From assembly GCA_947462815.1 (NCBI GenBank), contig CANHQR010000029.1, forward strand, positions 1 through 41,941: DNA of 41,941 nucleotides. Reading direction: 5' to 3'. The stretch comes from Pseudobdellovibrionaceae bacterium. GTDB lineage: Bacteria; Bdellovibrionota; Bdellovibrionia; Bdellovibrionales; JAMPXM01. The notes beneath the pieces were generated by a model. The model was not told the origin of the DNA. It did no database searches and saw only the letters and a list, made by a program, of their open reading frames with translations. This document shows, in pieces, positions 7,230 to 15,943 of this stretch. The position numbers and the translations under genes were made by a program. Positions within the stretch are counted from its first letter, which is position 1; every line of letters starts with the position of its first letter.

Positions 7230-9590
7230 TCAGGTTTTTTCGAGAACCGGTGTCTGAACCTTGCCCCCGGCAGCCCTCAATTCCTCGCGAAACGACTCCA
7301 AAGTCAGTTTGAGTCCGCTATCAAAGTTGATTTCGGGTTTCCAGCCCAGGGCCACAGCACGAGAGATATCGGGGCGACGTTGTTTCGGGTCATTCTGCGG
7401 CAGTGGTAGGCGCCGTAAGCCGGCCGTGGAACCCGTCAACTGGATCACGGCTTCCGCGACCTGGCTGACGGTGAGCTCAATCGGGTTACCGACATTCGTT
7501 GGTCGCGACTCTTCACTGCGCATCAGAGTGATCAGGCCGCGAACTAAGTCGCCAACGTAGCAAAAGCTTCGCGTTTGCGAGCCGTCACCATAGACACTGA
7601 GGGCTTGGCTCTGCAGGGCCTGCATGCAGAAGTTCGGCAAGATTCGGCCATCATCGGGACGCATCCGAGGGCCGTAAGTGTTGAAGATTCTCGCCATGCG
7701 AACTTTGGTTCCATGCTCGCGCGCATGAGCCACGCTCAACGCTTCACCATAGCGTTTGGCTTCGTCGTAGCAGGAGCGATGGCCCGTGGTATTCACGTTG
7801 CCGAAATAGCTCTCCACTTGAGGATGAACTTCGGCATCACCGTAGACCTCAGATGAGGACGCGTACAGGCAAGTGGCGCCCGTTCGAGCTGCGAAGTCCA
7901 GCAGGTGACGGTGGCCTTCGCTCGCGGTCGCCAGGATTTGCAGCGGAATTCGTGCAAAGTCGACGGGCGATGCGGGTGAGGCGAGATTGTAGATCTCATC
8001 GAAGGCGCCCCGCTCCTCGGGAAGGCCAAGGCGATCTAAACCATCGCGCAGATCGGCCCGAATAAAGCGAAAGCGCGGTTGCGCGAAGGCCGACTGAAGA
8101 TTGCTCAATCGCCCCGTGATCAAAGAGTCGATGGCGATGACCTCATGCCCCTCGTCGAGTAAACGATCGACGAGATGGCTTCCGACAAAACCCGCGCCAC
8201 CGGCGACGAGGCAACGTTTATGTTTTCGCACTTCGACGTGAGGACTCGCGTTCGCGTGAGCCTGTGAAGAGCCGGAGCCGCGCACCTGGCGGCCAATGCA
8301 GAAGTACTGAAAGCCAGCTTGAGTGGCCTTCAGGGGATCCAAAACGTTGCGACCATCAAAGATCACCGGATGCCGCATGCTCGCATGGAGCTCTTTCCAA
8401 GCCGGAGTTCGAAACTCGTTCCACTCGGTCACGATCATCAACGCATCAGCACCTTGCACGGCTTCTTGGGCCGAGGTCACCGTCGTGAACGGGCGAGTGA
8501 AAGCTTTGGTGGCCGTTTCGCGAGCGACCGGATCATAAGCGATCACTTCGGCGCCGGCGTCGACGAGCTTTTCGATCAGATAAAGGGCGGGCGCCTCGCG
8601 GACATCGTCCGTTTGAGGCTTGAAGGCGAGTCCCCACATGGCGATCCGTCGACCTCGCAAGGTTTCTCCTCGCGAGGCAAAGTAGTCGCGCACGCGTTCA
8701 AACAAAATGAGCTTTTGGCGGTCATTCACTTGGTCGGCCGCGTCCACGACTTGCATCGGCACGCCGACGGCTCGTCCGCTATGCACCAAAGCTTTCACGT
8801 CCTTCGGGAAACATGAACCGCCGAAGCCAACGCCGGGATGAAAAAAAGCGGGATTGATTCGACGATCAGAAGTGAAACCGCGGCGGACGTCATTGATATC
8901 GGCACCCCACCGGTCGGCCAGCAGGGCCAGTTCGTTGATGAAGCTGATCTTGACGCTGAGAAAGGCGTTGGCGGCATACTTGGTCATTTCCGCCGACACA
9001 TTGTCCATGATGATCAGCGGGTTACCGTTCTTCAAAAAGGGTTCGTAGAGTTCGCGCATGACGGCTTCGCCGCGACCGCCGGGCTGAACGCCAATCACGA
9101 CGCGATCGGGTCGCAGAAAGTCTTCAACGGCCACACCCTCTTTGAGAAACTCGGGATTGCTGACGACTTCGACGTCTTTTGCTCCCAGGTTCGCCAGCCG
9201 CTCTCGAACTCGAGCGGCCGTCCCCACGGGAACTGTGCTCTTAAGGACGAGAATAAAGGGTGCACTGTGAGTTTTGGCCACGGCATCCACAACGGCCAGG
9301 GTTGGGCCAAGATCTGCACTACCATCCGCCAACTCGGGTGTACCCACGGCGATGAAGGCGACCTCGGCGCCGTGCATGGCCTTTCCCAGATCCGAACTGA
9401 AGTCCAATCGAGGGCGAGCTCGCTGAAACAGATCGAGCAAGCCGGGCTCGTAGATCGGAATGCGGCCCTGGAGAAGCGCTCGGATTTTGTCTTCGTCCCG
9501 ATCGACACCTACAACTTGATGCCCGGCGTCAGCAAAGCCTACAGCTGCCACTAAGCCGACATATCCTGTTCCGATCACGACGACCTTCAC
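7230..9590 (-). CDS. bifunctional UDP-glucose 6-dehydrogenase / UDP-glucuronate decarboxylase fusion
   Basis: This 786-residue protein joins two enzymes. Residues 1-435 are a complete UDP-glucose dehydrogenase with NAD motif GTGYVG (7-12), STVPVGT (118-124) and catalytic Cys260 in [11 protein letters not shown] Ser/His/Ala linker (about 437-457) leads to a short-chain epimerase-type domain with GGAGFVG (464-470), SSSEVYGD (578-585) and Tyr608/Lys612 in RSCYDEAK. The EVHPQ...GNVN...RSCYDE pattern is typical of UDP-xylose synthase (UXS). Together they would oxidise UDP-glucose to UDP-glucuronate and decarboxylate it to UDP-xylose or its 4-keto intermediate. The GTG start at 9590 has GGAGGA at a spacing of 7. 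The two activities are normally encoded separately. I see no stop or frameshift between the domains. Confidence 0.88.
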   Translation of the reverse strand: MKVVVIGTGYVGLVAAVGFADAGHQVVGVDRDEDKIRALLQGRIPIYEPGLLDLFQRARPRLDFSSDLGKAMHGAEVAFIAVGTPELADGSADLGPTLAVVDAVAKTHSAPFILVLKSTVPVGTAARVRERLANLGAKDVEVVSNPEFLKEGVAVEDFLRPDRVVIGVQPGGRGEAVMRELYEPFLKNGNPLIIMDNVSAEMTKYAANAFLSVKISFINELALLADRWGADINDVRRGFTSDRRINPAFFHPGVGFGGSCFPKDVKALVHSGRAVGVPMQVVDAADQVNDRQKLILFERVRDYFASRGETLRGRRIAMWGLAFKPQTDDVREAPALYLIEKLVDAGAEVIAYDPVARETATKAFTRPFTTVTSAQEAVQGADALMIVTEWNEFRTPAWKELHASMRHPVIFDGRNVLDPLKATQAGFQYFCIGRQVRGSGSSQAHANASPHVEVRKHKRCLVAGGAGFVGSHLVDRLLDEGHEVIAIDSLITGRLSNLQSAFAQPRFRFIRADLRDGLDRLGLPEERGAFDEIYNLASPASPVDFARIPLQILATASEGHRHLLDFAARTGATCLYASSSEVYGDAEVHPQVESYFGNVNTTGHRSCYDEAKRYGEALSVAHAREHGTKVRMARIFNTYGPRMRPDDGRILPNFCMQALQSQALSVYGDGSQTRSFCYVGDLVRGLITLMRSEESRPTNVGNPIELTVSQVAEAVIQLTGSTAGLRRLPLPQNDPKQRRPDISRAVALGWKPEINFDSGLKLTLESFREELRAAGGKVQTPVLEKT

Positions 9591-9713
9591 GACTGGCTCC
9601 TCCGGCGGAAATGATGGGCAGCTTCGCGACGGCGATCTTTTGGCCAATCCTTCGCTGCGTTGAGAATGTTTCACCTCTTCCCGAGAGAGGGTCAAGCGAC
9701 GTAAAACCGCTTC

Positions 9714-10772
9714 ATGGCCGCGACCCCCACAAAGCTTTCGAAGCTCAAACCCGTCCTGATGACGGCGATCAAACTGCTGTTGGCAGTGGCTTTGATCGTC
9801 TGGATTCTTCGTCAGGGTGCTCTGGATCTCGACAAAGTGATGATGACGCTTTCTCGCTGGGAGTTCGCGCTGTCTCTCGGTGTGCTGAGTTTTTTGACAC
9901 TTTTGTTTAACACCTGGCGCTGGCTGATCTTGCTGCGGAGCCAGGGTTTCAACGCCAACTTCCAGCAGACCTTGAGTCTCAGCTTCATCGGTTTGTTTTT
10001 TAACTTCGCTATGCCAGGCGGAGTCGGTGGCGACGTTGTGAAGGGGTATTACCTCACGCGTGATTTTCCCGCTCAGAAAATGGCAGCGGTCGTCAGTGTT
10101 CTCATGGATCGGCTGATCGGTTTTTTTGTCATGTTATTGGCGGCGTCCATGGCGAGTCTGGTGTTTTGGGATCGTTTGAGCCATGACCCGCGTTTGCTGG
10201 GTATTGCCTTGAGCACCTTGGGGGCGACTTCCGCCTTCTTGCTCGTCTTGGTGTTCTCCCTCTCGCGCCGTTTGCAAACGCCTCTCAAGCGAGGTGTGGA
10301 TCGACTCAAAAACTTTCCTGGTTATGAAGCCTTCGCGAAAGTTTATCGCGCCCTACATGCCTATCGAAAGCACCCCAAAGTGGTCTTGCAGGCCCTCGGG
10401 CTCGCGTTGGTCAATCAGGTCTTGCTCGTCACCTTTTTTGCCTTGGTTGCGATGGCCGTCGGTGAGGGCGACTTCGATCACGCCGTATTGTGGTTTTGCA
10501 TCCCCATCGGGTTGGTCGTCCAAGCCTTGCCTCTAGCCCCTGCGGGCGTGGGTGTTGGACAAGCGGCTTTTTTCTTTCTCTTCGAAGCGGCCCTGCAGAG
10601 GCCGACACAGGTTGGTACGGTCGGGATTACGGTGATGCAGGCGCTGCAGTTTGCCCTGGGTTTGATTGGCGCTCTCATCTACTTGCGACGTGGACGAAAG
10701 ATGCCCACGGCGGCCGAGCTGGAAGCGGCCGGGCAAGCGAACGGAGAAGTGCAAGCGACCGGAGAAACATAA
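9714..10772 (+). CDS. flippase-like integral membrane protein (LPG synthase TM / UPF0104 family)
   Basis: This 352-residue protein is strongly hydrophobic with about seven or eight membrane segments. The family marks are FNTWRW near residue 65, the NFAMPGGVGGDVVKGYYL region near residues 97-115 and APAGVGVGQAAFF near the end. The family covers the membrane part of lysylphosphatidylglycerol synthases and AglD/YbhN-type proteins linked to lipid or glycan transfer. The catalytic MprF C-terminal domain is absent, so lysyl transfer is unlikely. The gene is divergent from the nucleotide-sugar fusion and ends one base before the recO start, so recO is probably co-transcribed. A role in envelope glycolipid handling is inference. 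The start codon lacks a strong ribosome-binding site. Confidence 0.75.
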   Translation: MAATPTKLSKLKPVLMTAIKLLLAVALIVWILRQGALDLDKVMMTLSRWEFALSLGVLSFLTLLFNTWRWLILLRSQGFNANFQQTLSLSFIGLFFNFAMPGGVGGDVVKGYYLTRDFPAQKMAAVVSVLMDRLIGFFVMLLAASMASLVFWDRLSHDPRLLGIALSTLGATSAFLLVLVFSLSRRLQTPLKRGVDRLKNFPGYEAFAKVYRALHAYRKHPKVVLQALGLALVNQVLLVTFFALVAMAVGEGDFDHAVLWFCIPIGLVVQALPLAPAGVGVGQAAFFFLFEAALQRPTQVGTVGITVMQALQFALGLIGALIYLRRGRKMPTAAELEAAGQANGEVQATGET

Positions 10773-10773
10773 A

Positions 10774-11382
10774 ATGCGCCGACAAGAGCGCGCCATTATT
10801 CTGCGGGCCCATCGCTATGGCGATGCGGATCTGATTGTTCATGCTTTGAATGCGGAGGGCGGTCGCCTCACTTTGTTCGCGCGCTCGGCCTTGAAGTCCA
10901 AGAAGCGTTTTGGCGGGGGAGTGCTCGAGCCCACGCATTACGTCCAAATCGCCTATGAGGATCGCCGGTCGAAGCTGGGCGGCGAGTCCGAAATGTACAC
11001 GCTTCACGAGGCGAGTTTACTTCAGGACTTTGCAGAGCTTCGCGCGGACTATGATCGGCTCCAGACGGCGCTGCGATTAGTGCAAACTGTAGATCGCGTG
11101 GTGGGGGACATGGTGGGAGGATCGCCCGAGGTTTTTAACCTCTTAGGAAATGCTTTGCGCGCCCTGACGAGCAGTTCAAGCCCTGAACGTTTGCACACGC
11201 ATTTTTGTGTCCGTCTCCTGGCCTCGCAAGGCGTGCTCGAGAGCGAAAGCGAGGCCTCGCGCCTTGCAGCTCAACCGATTCAAGCCCACGCCGAGGCCCT
11301 GTTGGATGATCTCGATTGGCGGCGCTTGAGCCGCGAGGCGGAGCGTGCGCTCCGTGCCTACGCCGAGACGGGTGCTGTCTAG
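10774..11382 (+). CDS. recO: DNA repair protein RecO
   Basis: This 203-residue protein begins with an OB-fold region (RRQERAIILRAHRYGDADLIVHALNAE), followed by GGRLTLFARSALKSKKRFGG, the RecO signature of a small barrel with basic residues. The C-terminal part is helical. RecO works with RecF and RecR to anneal strands and load RecA on gapped DNA. The protein is slightly short compared with typical 220-250 residue homologues and lacks the zinc-binding cysteines found in some of them. The ATG at 10774 has GGAG at a spacing of about 9 and lies one base after the previous stop; the frame is open further upstream without homology. Confidence 0.85.
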   Translation: MRRQERAIILRAHRYGDADLIVHALNAEGGRLTLFARSALKSKKRFGGGVLEPTHYVQIAYEDRRSKLGGESEMYTLHEASLLQDFAELRADYDRLQTALRLVQTVDRVVGDMVGGSPEVFNLLGNALRALTSSSSPERLHTHFCVRLLASQGVLESESEASRLAAQPIQAHAEALLDDLDWRRLSREAERALRAYAETGAV

Positions 11383-11397
11383 CCTTGCCGCTTGATT

Positions 11398-13581
11398 TCA
11401 GAAAGCCGACTGCATGGTCAAAGTCAGCATGGACGTGATCTTCTTGTATTGATTCGCGCTGACGTTCGAGTTGTTGATTGTATATGTGGTAGTCCAACCG
11501 CCTGTCAGTTGCTCGGAAACCTTCTTAGAAAATCCAAGCGTGAGCGCAATATCGTTGTCGACTCGAGCATTTGAATTCTGCGAGTACGCCAACTGATAGT
11601 AGGCCAACTTCAAGTTGAGATTGCTATCCCAGTAGAACGGGCGAACATGGCCGATGCCCAAATCCAGGCGGTTGAAAAAGACGTTTTTCCCCTTGGCGTT
11701 GTTAATCGTGTATCCCACGTCCGTCATCAGAAGCTTTTTCTTGTCCTCAAACGGAAAGTTGATGTTGGCCCACGAGAGTTTCGCCTTCAGAGCAGTCGCA
11801 TCGTTGTCGCCGGTTGAACTTGTGAGCGTGGAGTTGTCTTGGCGCAGATCGAGGTTGATGTTGGTGAACCAGGTCTCGTTGATGACCAATAAATTTTGAA
11901 AGTTCAAAATGTAAGAGTTGAGGATCGACTTCGATTGATTGTTTTCGATACTCATGATGGTGGTTTCATAGCCGGGTATGATGTCCATCTTGTGGCCCTT
12001 GCCTCGAAGCAGGCCTTTTCTCGTCCAAGGCAAAGTCAGTCCAATGATCGTCGGGTCAGAATTGGTCAGGGCTTGGGCTCGTTGAAAGCTCTTATCGACC
12101 GTGTACATTGTCAGAACATCGAGCTGAGCGGCGAATTCGCGGTCAGCCTCGTAGATGGGACGATATCGGGCGCTGCCGACGAGGAGTGTTCGGTAGCCGA
12201 TGGCGTCTGTGGCGGAGCCCTGATCTCGTGCCGAATCCGAGGAAAGAATCACGTTGTCATCGAATTGTTCGCCGATGGTTCCTGTTAAAATCCAACGACG
12301 AGCTCGTTCGGCCTCGAACTGTTGGAGTCGAAGAATCTGTTCGATGAATCCTTCAGCTCGCTCGTCCAGCTTAGGATCGCTCGATTTGTCGAGCACGGCC
12401 TGAAATGCGTCTTTGGCTTCGCTCCATCGCTTTCGTTCGAAGAAAATCATGCCCCGATAGAAACTGGCCGATGGTGAAAGCGTGGGGTCATTGGTTTTTT
12501 CAACGTCTTGGAAGGCTGAAATAGCCGAAATCGAATCCCGCAGGCGGTAAAAGCAGAGACCTTTGTAGAAGTCGCGTTCAATCGGATTGACGCTCGGACC
12601 TTCTGCTAACTCCAAATACACAACGGCTCGATTGAACTGCTCGATCTTGTAGCGGGCCACGCCATACTGGAAAAAGTTCGATCGGTCGGTTGGCTCGAGT
12701 TCGATCGCCTGACCGAAGAGCTCGACGGCATTTGGATAGCGCTCGGCGCGATATTCGGCGAGAGCTTGCGTCTGGAGCTCCTGGCTTCGCTGTTTTCTCT
12801 GCGCTCGTTCCGGCGGAGTCAGGGCCAAAAAGGCTCGGGTGAGTTCCGCAAGTCGTTGGGTTTCGAGCTGGCCGAGGCGAACTCGTTCGGCGAGGTTCTT
12901 GGACGCCGCCTCCAGTTCCGCTTTCTCCATGGCGAGCTCAGCTGTATCGAGGACCTGGTCTTTCTTCTCGAGTCGGTTTTGCAGGGCGATGAGGAGCTGT
13001 TGCTCAGATTGATAAGCGCGAAATGCCGATCGCGCTTGGTCGGCGGTATCGAAGACCTCGATGTTCTGTAAACCAGTTCGATCGCGGCGCATGACAAAGG
13101 GGTTGCGACGAACTCCTCCCTGCGAAACCTTCTGTACAAATTTGAGTCGGGCCGCCTCGGAGTTCATGTCTACCCATTTGGGGGCGTAAAACTCGACGCG
13201 AATTCCCTCGAGATCACGAAAGCTGATCGAGTAAATCCCAGAGAAGACCGAGGCATCCGGCGCGATTTCTTCAAGCTCGATCTGGACCACGCGCCCTGTA
13301 TCGCCCTCTCGCATAAACAAAGTTGCACTTTCAATCTTCAATGGATCGCGGTTCCACTCCTTGCGCCCGTAGTTCACTCGAACGGCATCCCGGGCCGAGA
13401 GGGAAACGCGTTGCGCTCGATCTGATGGCGTATTGGCTCCTGAGGCCTCCGAAGCGGCGGAGTCTTGAGCGTAGGCCGGAGCTGCAAGAAGAATCAGGGC
13501 GCCGATCGCGGGCGCAGCCCAAGAGTTCATCTGGTCGAAGCAAATTCTCACGAGCGGCTGTCGTCGCTTTTGGCTTGTCAT
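11398..13581 (-). CDS. TPR-repeat outer-membrane beta-barrel protein
   Basis: This 727-residue exported protein has a signal peptide with hydrophobic core and cleavage near AYAQ (about residues 35-40). Next comes a beta-rich region of about 130 residues and a long charged helix (about 185-270). Several tetratricopeptide repeats span about 275-430 (for example YRAERYPNAVELFGQAIELEP). The C-terminal section of about 290 residues alternates polar and aromatic residues and ends in Phe, as outer-membrane barrels do. The overall plan of TPRs followed by a barrel beginning near GTIGEQFDDNVIL resembles Slam (DUF560) and polysaccharide-export barrels, but I cannot place it in either. The FecR-domain gene lies upstream on the same strand with a terminator between. 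ATG 13581 follows GGGAGTGG; 13530 is an alternative. Confidence 0.72.
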   Translation of the reverse strand: MTSQKRRQPLVRICFDQMNSWAAPAIGALILLAAPAYAQDSAASEASGANTPSDRAQRVSLSARDAVRVNYGRKEWNRDPLKIESATLFMREGDTGRVVQIELEEIAPDASVFSGIYSISFRDLEGIRVEFYAPKWVDMNSEAARLKFVQKVSQGGVRRNPFVMRRDRTGLQNIEVFDTADQARSAFRAYQSEQQLLIALQNRLEKKDQVLDTAELAMEKAELEAASKNLAERVRLGQLETQRLAELTRAFLALTPPERAQRKQRSQELQTQALAEYRAERYPNAVELFGQAIELEPTDRSNFFQYGVARYKIEQFNRAVVYLELAEGPSVNPIERDFYKGLCFYRLRDSISAISAFQDVEKTNDPTLSPSASFYRGMIFFERKRWSEAKDAFQAVLDKSSDPKLDERAEGFIEQILRLQQFEAERARRWILTGTIGEQFDDNVILSSDSARDQGSATDAIGYRTLLVGSARYRPIYEADREFAAQLDVLTMYTVDKSFQRAQALTNSDPTIIGLTLPWTRKGLLRGKGHKMDIIPGYETTIMSIENNQSKSILNSYILNFQNLLVINETWFTNINLDLRQDNSTLTSSTGDNDATALKAKLSWANINFPFEDKKKLLMTDVGYTINNAKGKNVFFNRLDLGIGHVRPFYWDSNLNLKLAYYQLAYSQNSNARVDNDIALTLGFSKKVSEQLTGGWTTTYTINNSNVSANQYKKITSMLTLTMQSAF

Positions 13582-13742
13582 CGCTGTCCACTCCCTGCGG
13601 TCATTTCAAGGCTGATCGAGGATGCAAAACTGCGCTGACCCAAATCGGGTTCGCCCAATCGGGTCAGCGACCGAACTCGATTTAGTGTAGCGATGAGCTC
13701 AAGCCGAGGGGAGTGTTGGCTTTCTTTTCGGACTTAAACGTC

Positions 13743-13779
13743 TGGGAAAAAGCGAAAGGTCGAGTTCGACTCGACCTTT
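13743..13779 (-). terminator. intrinsic terminator after the FecR-domain gene
   Basis: Positions 13755-13779 form a perfect 11-bp stem (AAAGGTCGAGT with ACTCGACCTTT) and 3-base loop. On the minus strand the stem is followed by CGCTTTTTCCC. It lies 28 bases past the stop at 13807, so the downstream TPR/barrel gene probably has its own promoter or depends on read-through. Confidence 0.7.
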
Positions 13780-13806
13780 CCTGAGCACGCTTTGCGAGCC
13801 GCCAAT

Positions 13807-15135
13807 TTAGTTGCCGATTGTGACGCGCACGTTGACCTTCGCCGGACCGCTTTCGATTTGTTGGTTGCAAAACTCGCAAACCGGCTGTGGAGGCAAGACG
13901 GCATCGATCCTCGGCGGTGGTACAAACGCCGGGATATTGCTTCCCACAGTCGGCAAAGCAGGGCCCGCGATGGGGGCCGTACCTAAGTCTCGAGCGTCGA
14001 TCATCGAGCCCATCGAAGCTCCAGTGGGCGCCGGACCTGCAACAGGTGCCGTACCCGTTGTCATCGCGGGGGCTCGATTACCTTTTGAGCCACCTGCGGA
14101 TGGCGCTGGACCGCCTGAGCCACCCCTGGCTGTTGTCGTCGAGCCGCCAGACGATCCTGATTCTGATCCGCCCGAGGCGGAGCCACCACCCGAAGTTCCG
14201 GCCGTCGATTTGCCGCCTCCGTTACTATTCGGACCTGAATTAGATCCCGAATTCGATCCACCGTTGCCGGCGTCATCCTTCTGATCCGTATTCGCGCCAG
14301 CTGAGTTGCCTCGACCCTGGCCTTCACCTCGACCGCCGCCTTCGTTTGAATCCTTCTTGTCATCCTTGGAATCGTTGTTCGCACGTTGATCGGCGACGGC
14401 CGATCGGGGTGGATCGTCTTTGGCCGCAACACTGTCTTGCGACATCTGCTGCATTTCCGTCGGCGGTACAACCTTCGGCGGAGCCGGCGGCGCGCCGGGT
14501 ACAGCCTCGGTTTTTTGGCCGGCGCCCACGGCGACCGGATTGAGGATCACTCCGCCCGGGCCCATCTGACCGACCATGACCTCACCCTTGAAGGTCACGA
14601 CTTCGGCCTTGTTGGTTTGCGGGCTGAAGCTCGTCAAAAAGTCTGTACCTCGGACTCCGGCTACCGCAGCCTTGGTCTTCACTTGGAAAGAGTTCGCTTG
14701 GCCGTCGGCGGCGGCGTCGTTGTACATGTTTTCCTTCGCTGTAGCGGCGCGCACTTTACCGTACACCACATTCAGCAAGACCTTCTTTTTGTTATCGGTT
14801 GGCTTGTACTGATAGGTCTCTAAGACAATGCGCGACTCGGGCGAGATGTTGAGCTCGTTGCCATCGGCCATTTTCACTTTGGCGCGCGATTGAGTACCTG
14901 CGATGATCGCATCGCCTTCGCAAACCTTGCTCTGCGCGGCGCCCGCGGAAACTTTGCCCTTACTTTCAATCTTGATATCACCCTTGGCGATCTCGATCAC
15001 ACCGCAAGAGGCCTCGGCGCGCTGAGCGCCCAGTAAAGAGAAGGCAAAGAGTGCCAGCGACCAGGCCGTGACGGACCGATTGACATACGCCGAACTTGGG
15101 CCGCTTTGATGGACGTTCCGTTGGACCAATTTCAT
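13807..15135 (-). CDS. exported FecR-domain protein with Gly/Ser-rich region
   Basis: This 442-residue protein has a signal peptide (hydrophobic core around residues 22-36, cleavage near AEA). A FecR-type domain covers about 40-190, with the typical sequence of GDAIIAGTQSRAKVKMADGNELNISPESRI followed by KTKAAVAGVRGTDF. About 200 residues of low complexity follow, first Pro/Lys/Asp-rich, then Gly/Ser/Asn-rich. The last 30 residues carry a CEFC pair and a short beta-like end. FecR domains of this kind occur in many periplasmic proteins that are not iron regulators, so sigma-factor signalling should not be assumed. No cognate sigma factor is nearby. The CxxC could bind metal or form a disulfide. 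ATG 15135 has AAGGAGAG upstream. The neighbour downstream is the TPR/barrel protein. Confidence 0.75.
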   Translation of the reverse strand: MKLVQRNVHQSGPSSAYVNRSVTAWSLALFAFSLLGAQRAEASCGVIEIAKGDIKIESKGKVSAGAAQSKVCEGDAIIAGTQSRAKVKMADGNELNISPESRIVLETYQYKPTDNKKKVLLNVVYGKVRAATAKENMYNDAAADGQANSFQVKTKAAVAGVRGTDFLTSFSPQTNKAEVVTFKGEVMVGQMGPGGVILNPVAVGAGQKTEAVPGAPPAPPKVVPPTEMQQMSQDSVAAKDDPPRSAVADQRANNDSKDDKKDSNEGGGRGEGQGRGNSAGANTDQKDDAGNGGSNSGSNSGPNSNGGGKSTAGTSGGGSASGGSESGSSGGSTTTARGGSGGPAPSAGGSKGNRAPAMTTGTAPVAGPAPTGASMGSMIDARDLGTAPIAGPALPTVGSNIPAFVPPPRIDAVLPPQPVCEFCNQQIESGPAKVNVRVTIGN

Positions 15136-15203
15136 AATCTCTCCTTGACTCCTAAGGCCCGAGCCATTCGCGGCAAACGAGATGCGACGAAGAGCGACTT
15201 TAG

Positions 15204-15217
15204 TTTCCACGTGGAAA
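15204..15217. promoter_or_regulatory. 14-bp perfect palindrome upstream of FecR-domain gene
   Basis: TTTCCACGTGGAAA is a perfect inverted repeat centred on CACGTG, 69 bases upstream of the start codon at 15135. It could be an operator for a dimeric regulator. It resembles the core of parS sites but differs from the 16-base consensus in the outer positions. Confidence 0.35.
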
Positions 15218-15318
15218 TACAGTTCGCGAGGTCCCATCGACTCTCATGGCTCTTCGGCATAATGCCGCCGCGCCTGAAGAAATCCACGGCACTGTCTCAA
15301 TTTCGATAGGGGAATGGC

Positions 15319-15912
15319 TCAGAAACGCACGTCTCGATTTGCGACAACTTCTCGAGCGCGCTCAAACGCTAGGATTTGTTCGGCCATTTCCATGAGCCCA
15401 TGGCAGGCCAGATCTGGCCAACTTAAATTTTCACTTGGCGTCCCGGAGGGAGGCCAAGTTTCATGCCCCAGAAGGAGTCCAGTTCGGCATCCGGCTCGAC
15501 GTCCAGCTTCGACATCGCTGTAGCGATCGCCGATCATCCAGCTCGCCTCGAGGTCGACGCGAAAATCCAAAGCCCCGCGCAACAACATACCGGGATTGGG
15601 TTTTCTCACCCAATGATTGGATTCGACGGAGTAGGGCGCGTAATAGAAGGCTTTAAGGTCGACTCCATGGCGTGCGAATTCAGCCCGCATGCGTCGGTGT
15701 GTTTCGTCCAAGTTGATGGGTTCCACCAAACGACGAGCGATGCCGCTTTGGTTGGTGGCAATCAAGAAAATGAAACCTGCATCCCGCAGTCGGCGAAGGG
15801 CCTCAAAGACATCGGGTAAGTACTCAATTTGATCGGGATCATTCAAATAAACTTTGTCGATGATCAGTGTGCCGTCGCGATCCAGGAACACAGCTTTTTG
15901 CAGGGAGCTCAT
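15319..15912 (-). CDS. HAD-family phosphatase, GmhB-like (heptose 1,7-bisphosphate 7-phosphatase type)
   Basis: This 197-residue HAD-superfamily hydrolase has motif I FLDRDGTLI (nucleophile Asp11, acid/base Asp13), TNQSG (motif II), KPNPGM (motif III Lys) and GDRYSDVEAG (motif IV). Size and order match GmhB, which removes the 7-phosphate in ADP-heptose synthesis for lipopolysaccharide core. Classical GmhB has a cysteine-containing zinc loop before the KP motif. Here that region (YYAPYSVESNHWVRKPNPG) has no cysteine, so it is a zinc-less variant or has another sugar-phosphate substrate, such as a histidinol-phosphatase-like one. It lies 31 bases downstream of xerC on the same strand and may share its transcript. 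Confidence 0.75.
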   Translation of the reverse strand: MSSLQKAVFLDRDGTLIIDKVYLNDPDQIEYLPDVFEALRRLRDAGFIFLIATNQSGIARRLVEPINLDETHRRMRAEFARHGVDLKAFYYAPYSVESNHWVRKPNPGMLLRGALDFRVDLEASWMIGDRYSDVEAGRRAGCRTGLLLGHETWPPSGTPSENLSWPDLACHGLMEMAEQILAFERAREVVANRDVRF

Positions 15913-15943
15913 GCTTTCCAGCTAATCGTCTCTGAGGTGAGCG

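Noticed and set aside
7130-7312. Plus-strand ORF through the 7101-7206 repeat
   Set aside because: It is produced by the repeat itself, encodes repeated low-complexity peptide and runs antisense into the fusion gene.
13807-15135. FecR as an iron-responsive anti-sigma regulator
   Set aside because: There is no adjacent ECF sigma factor or TonB receptor, and the domain sits in an exported protein with a long low-complexity tail.
15204-15217. Palindrome as a true parS site
   Set aside because: Only the CACGTG core and adjacent bases agree; the outer positions of the 16-base consensus do not, and no par genes are near.
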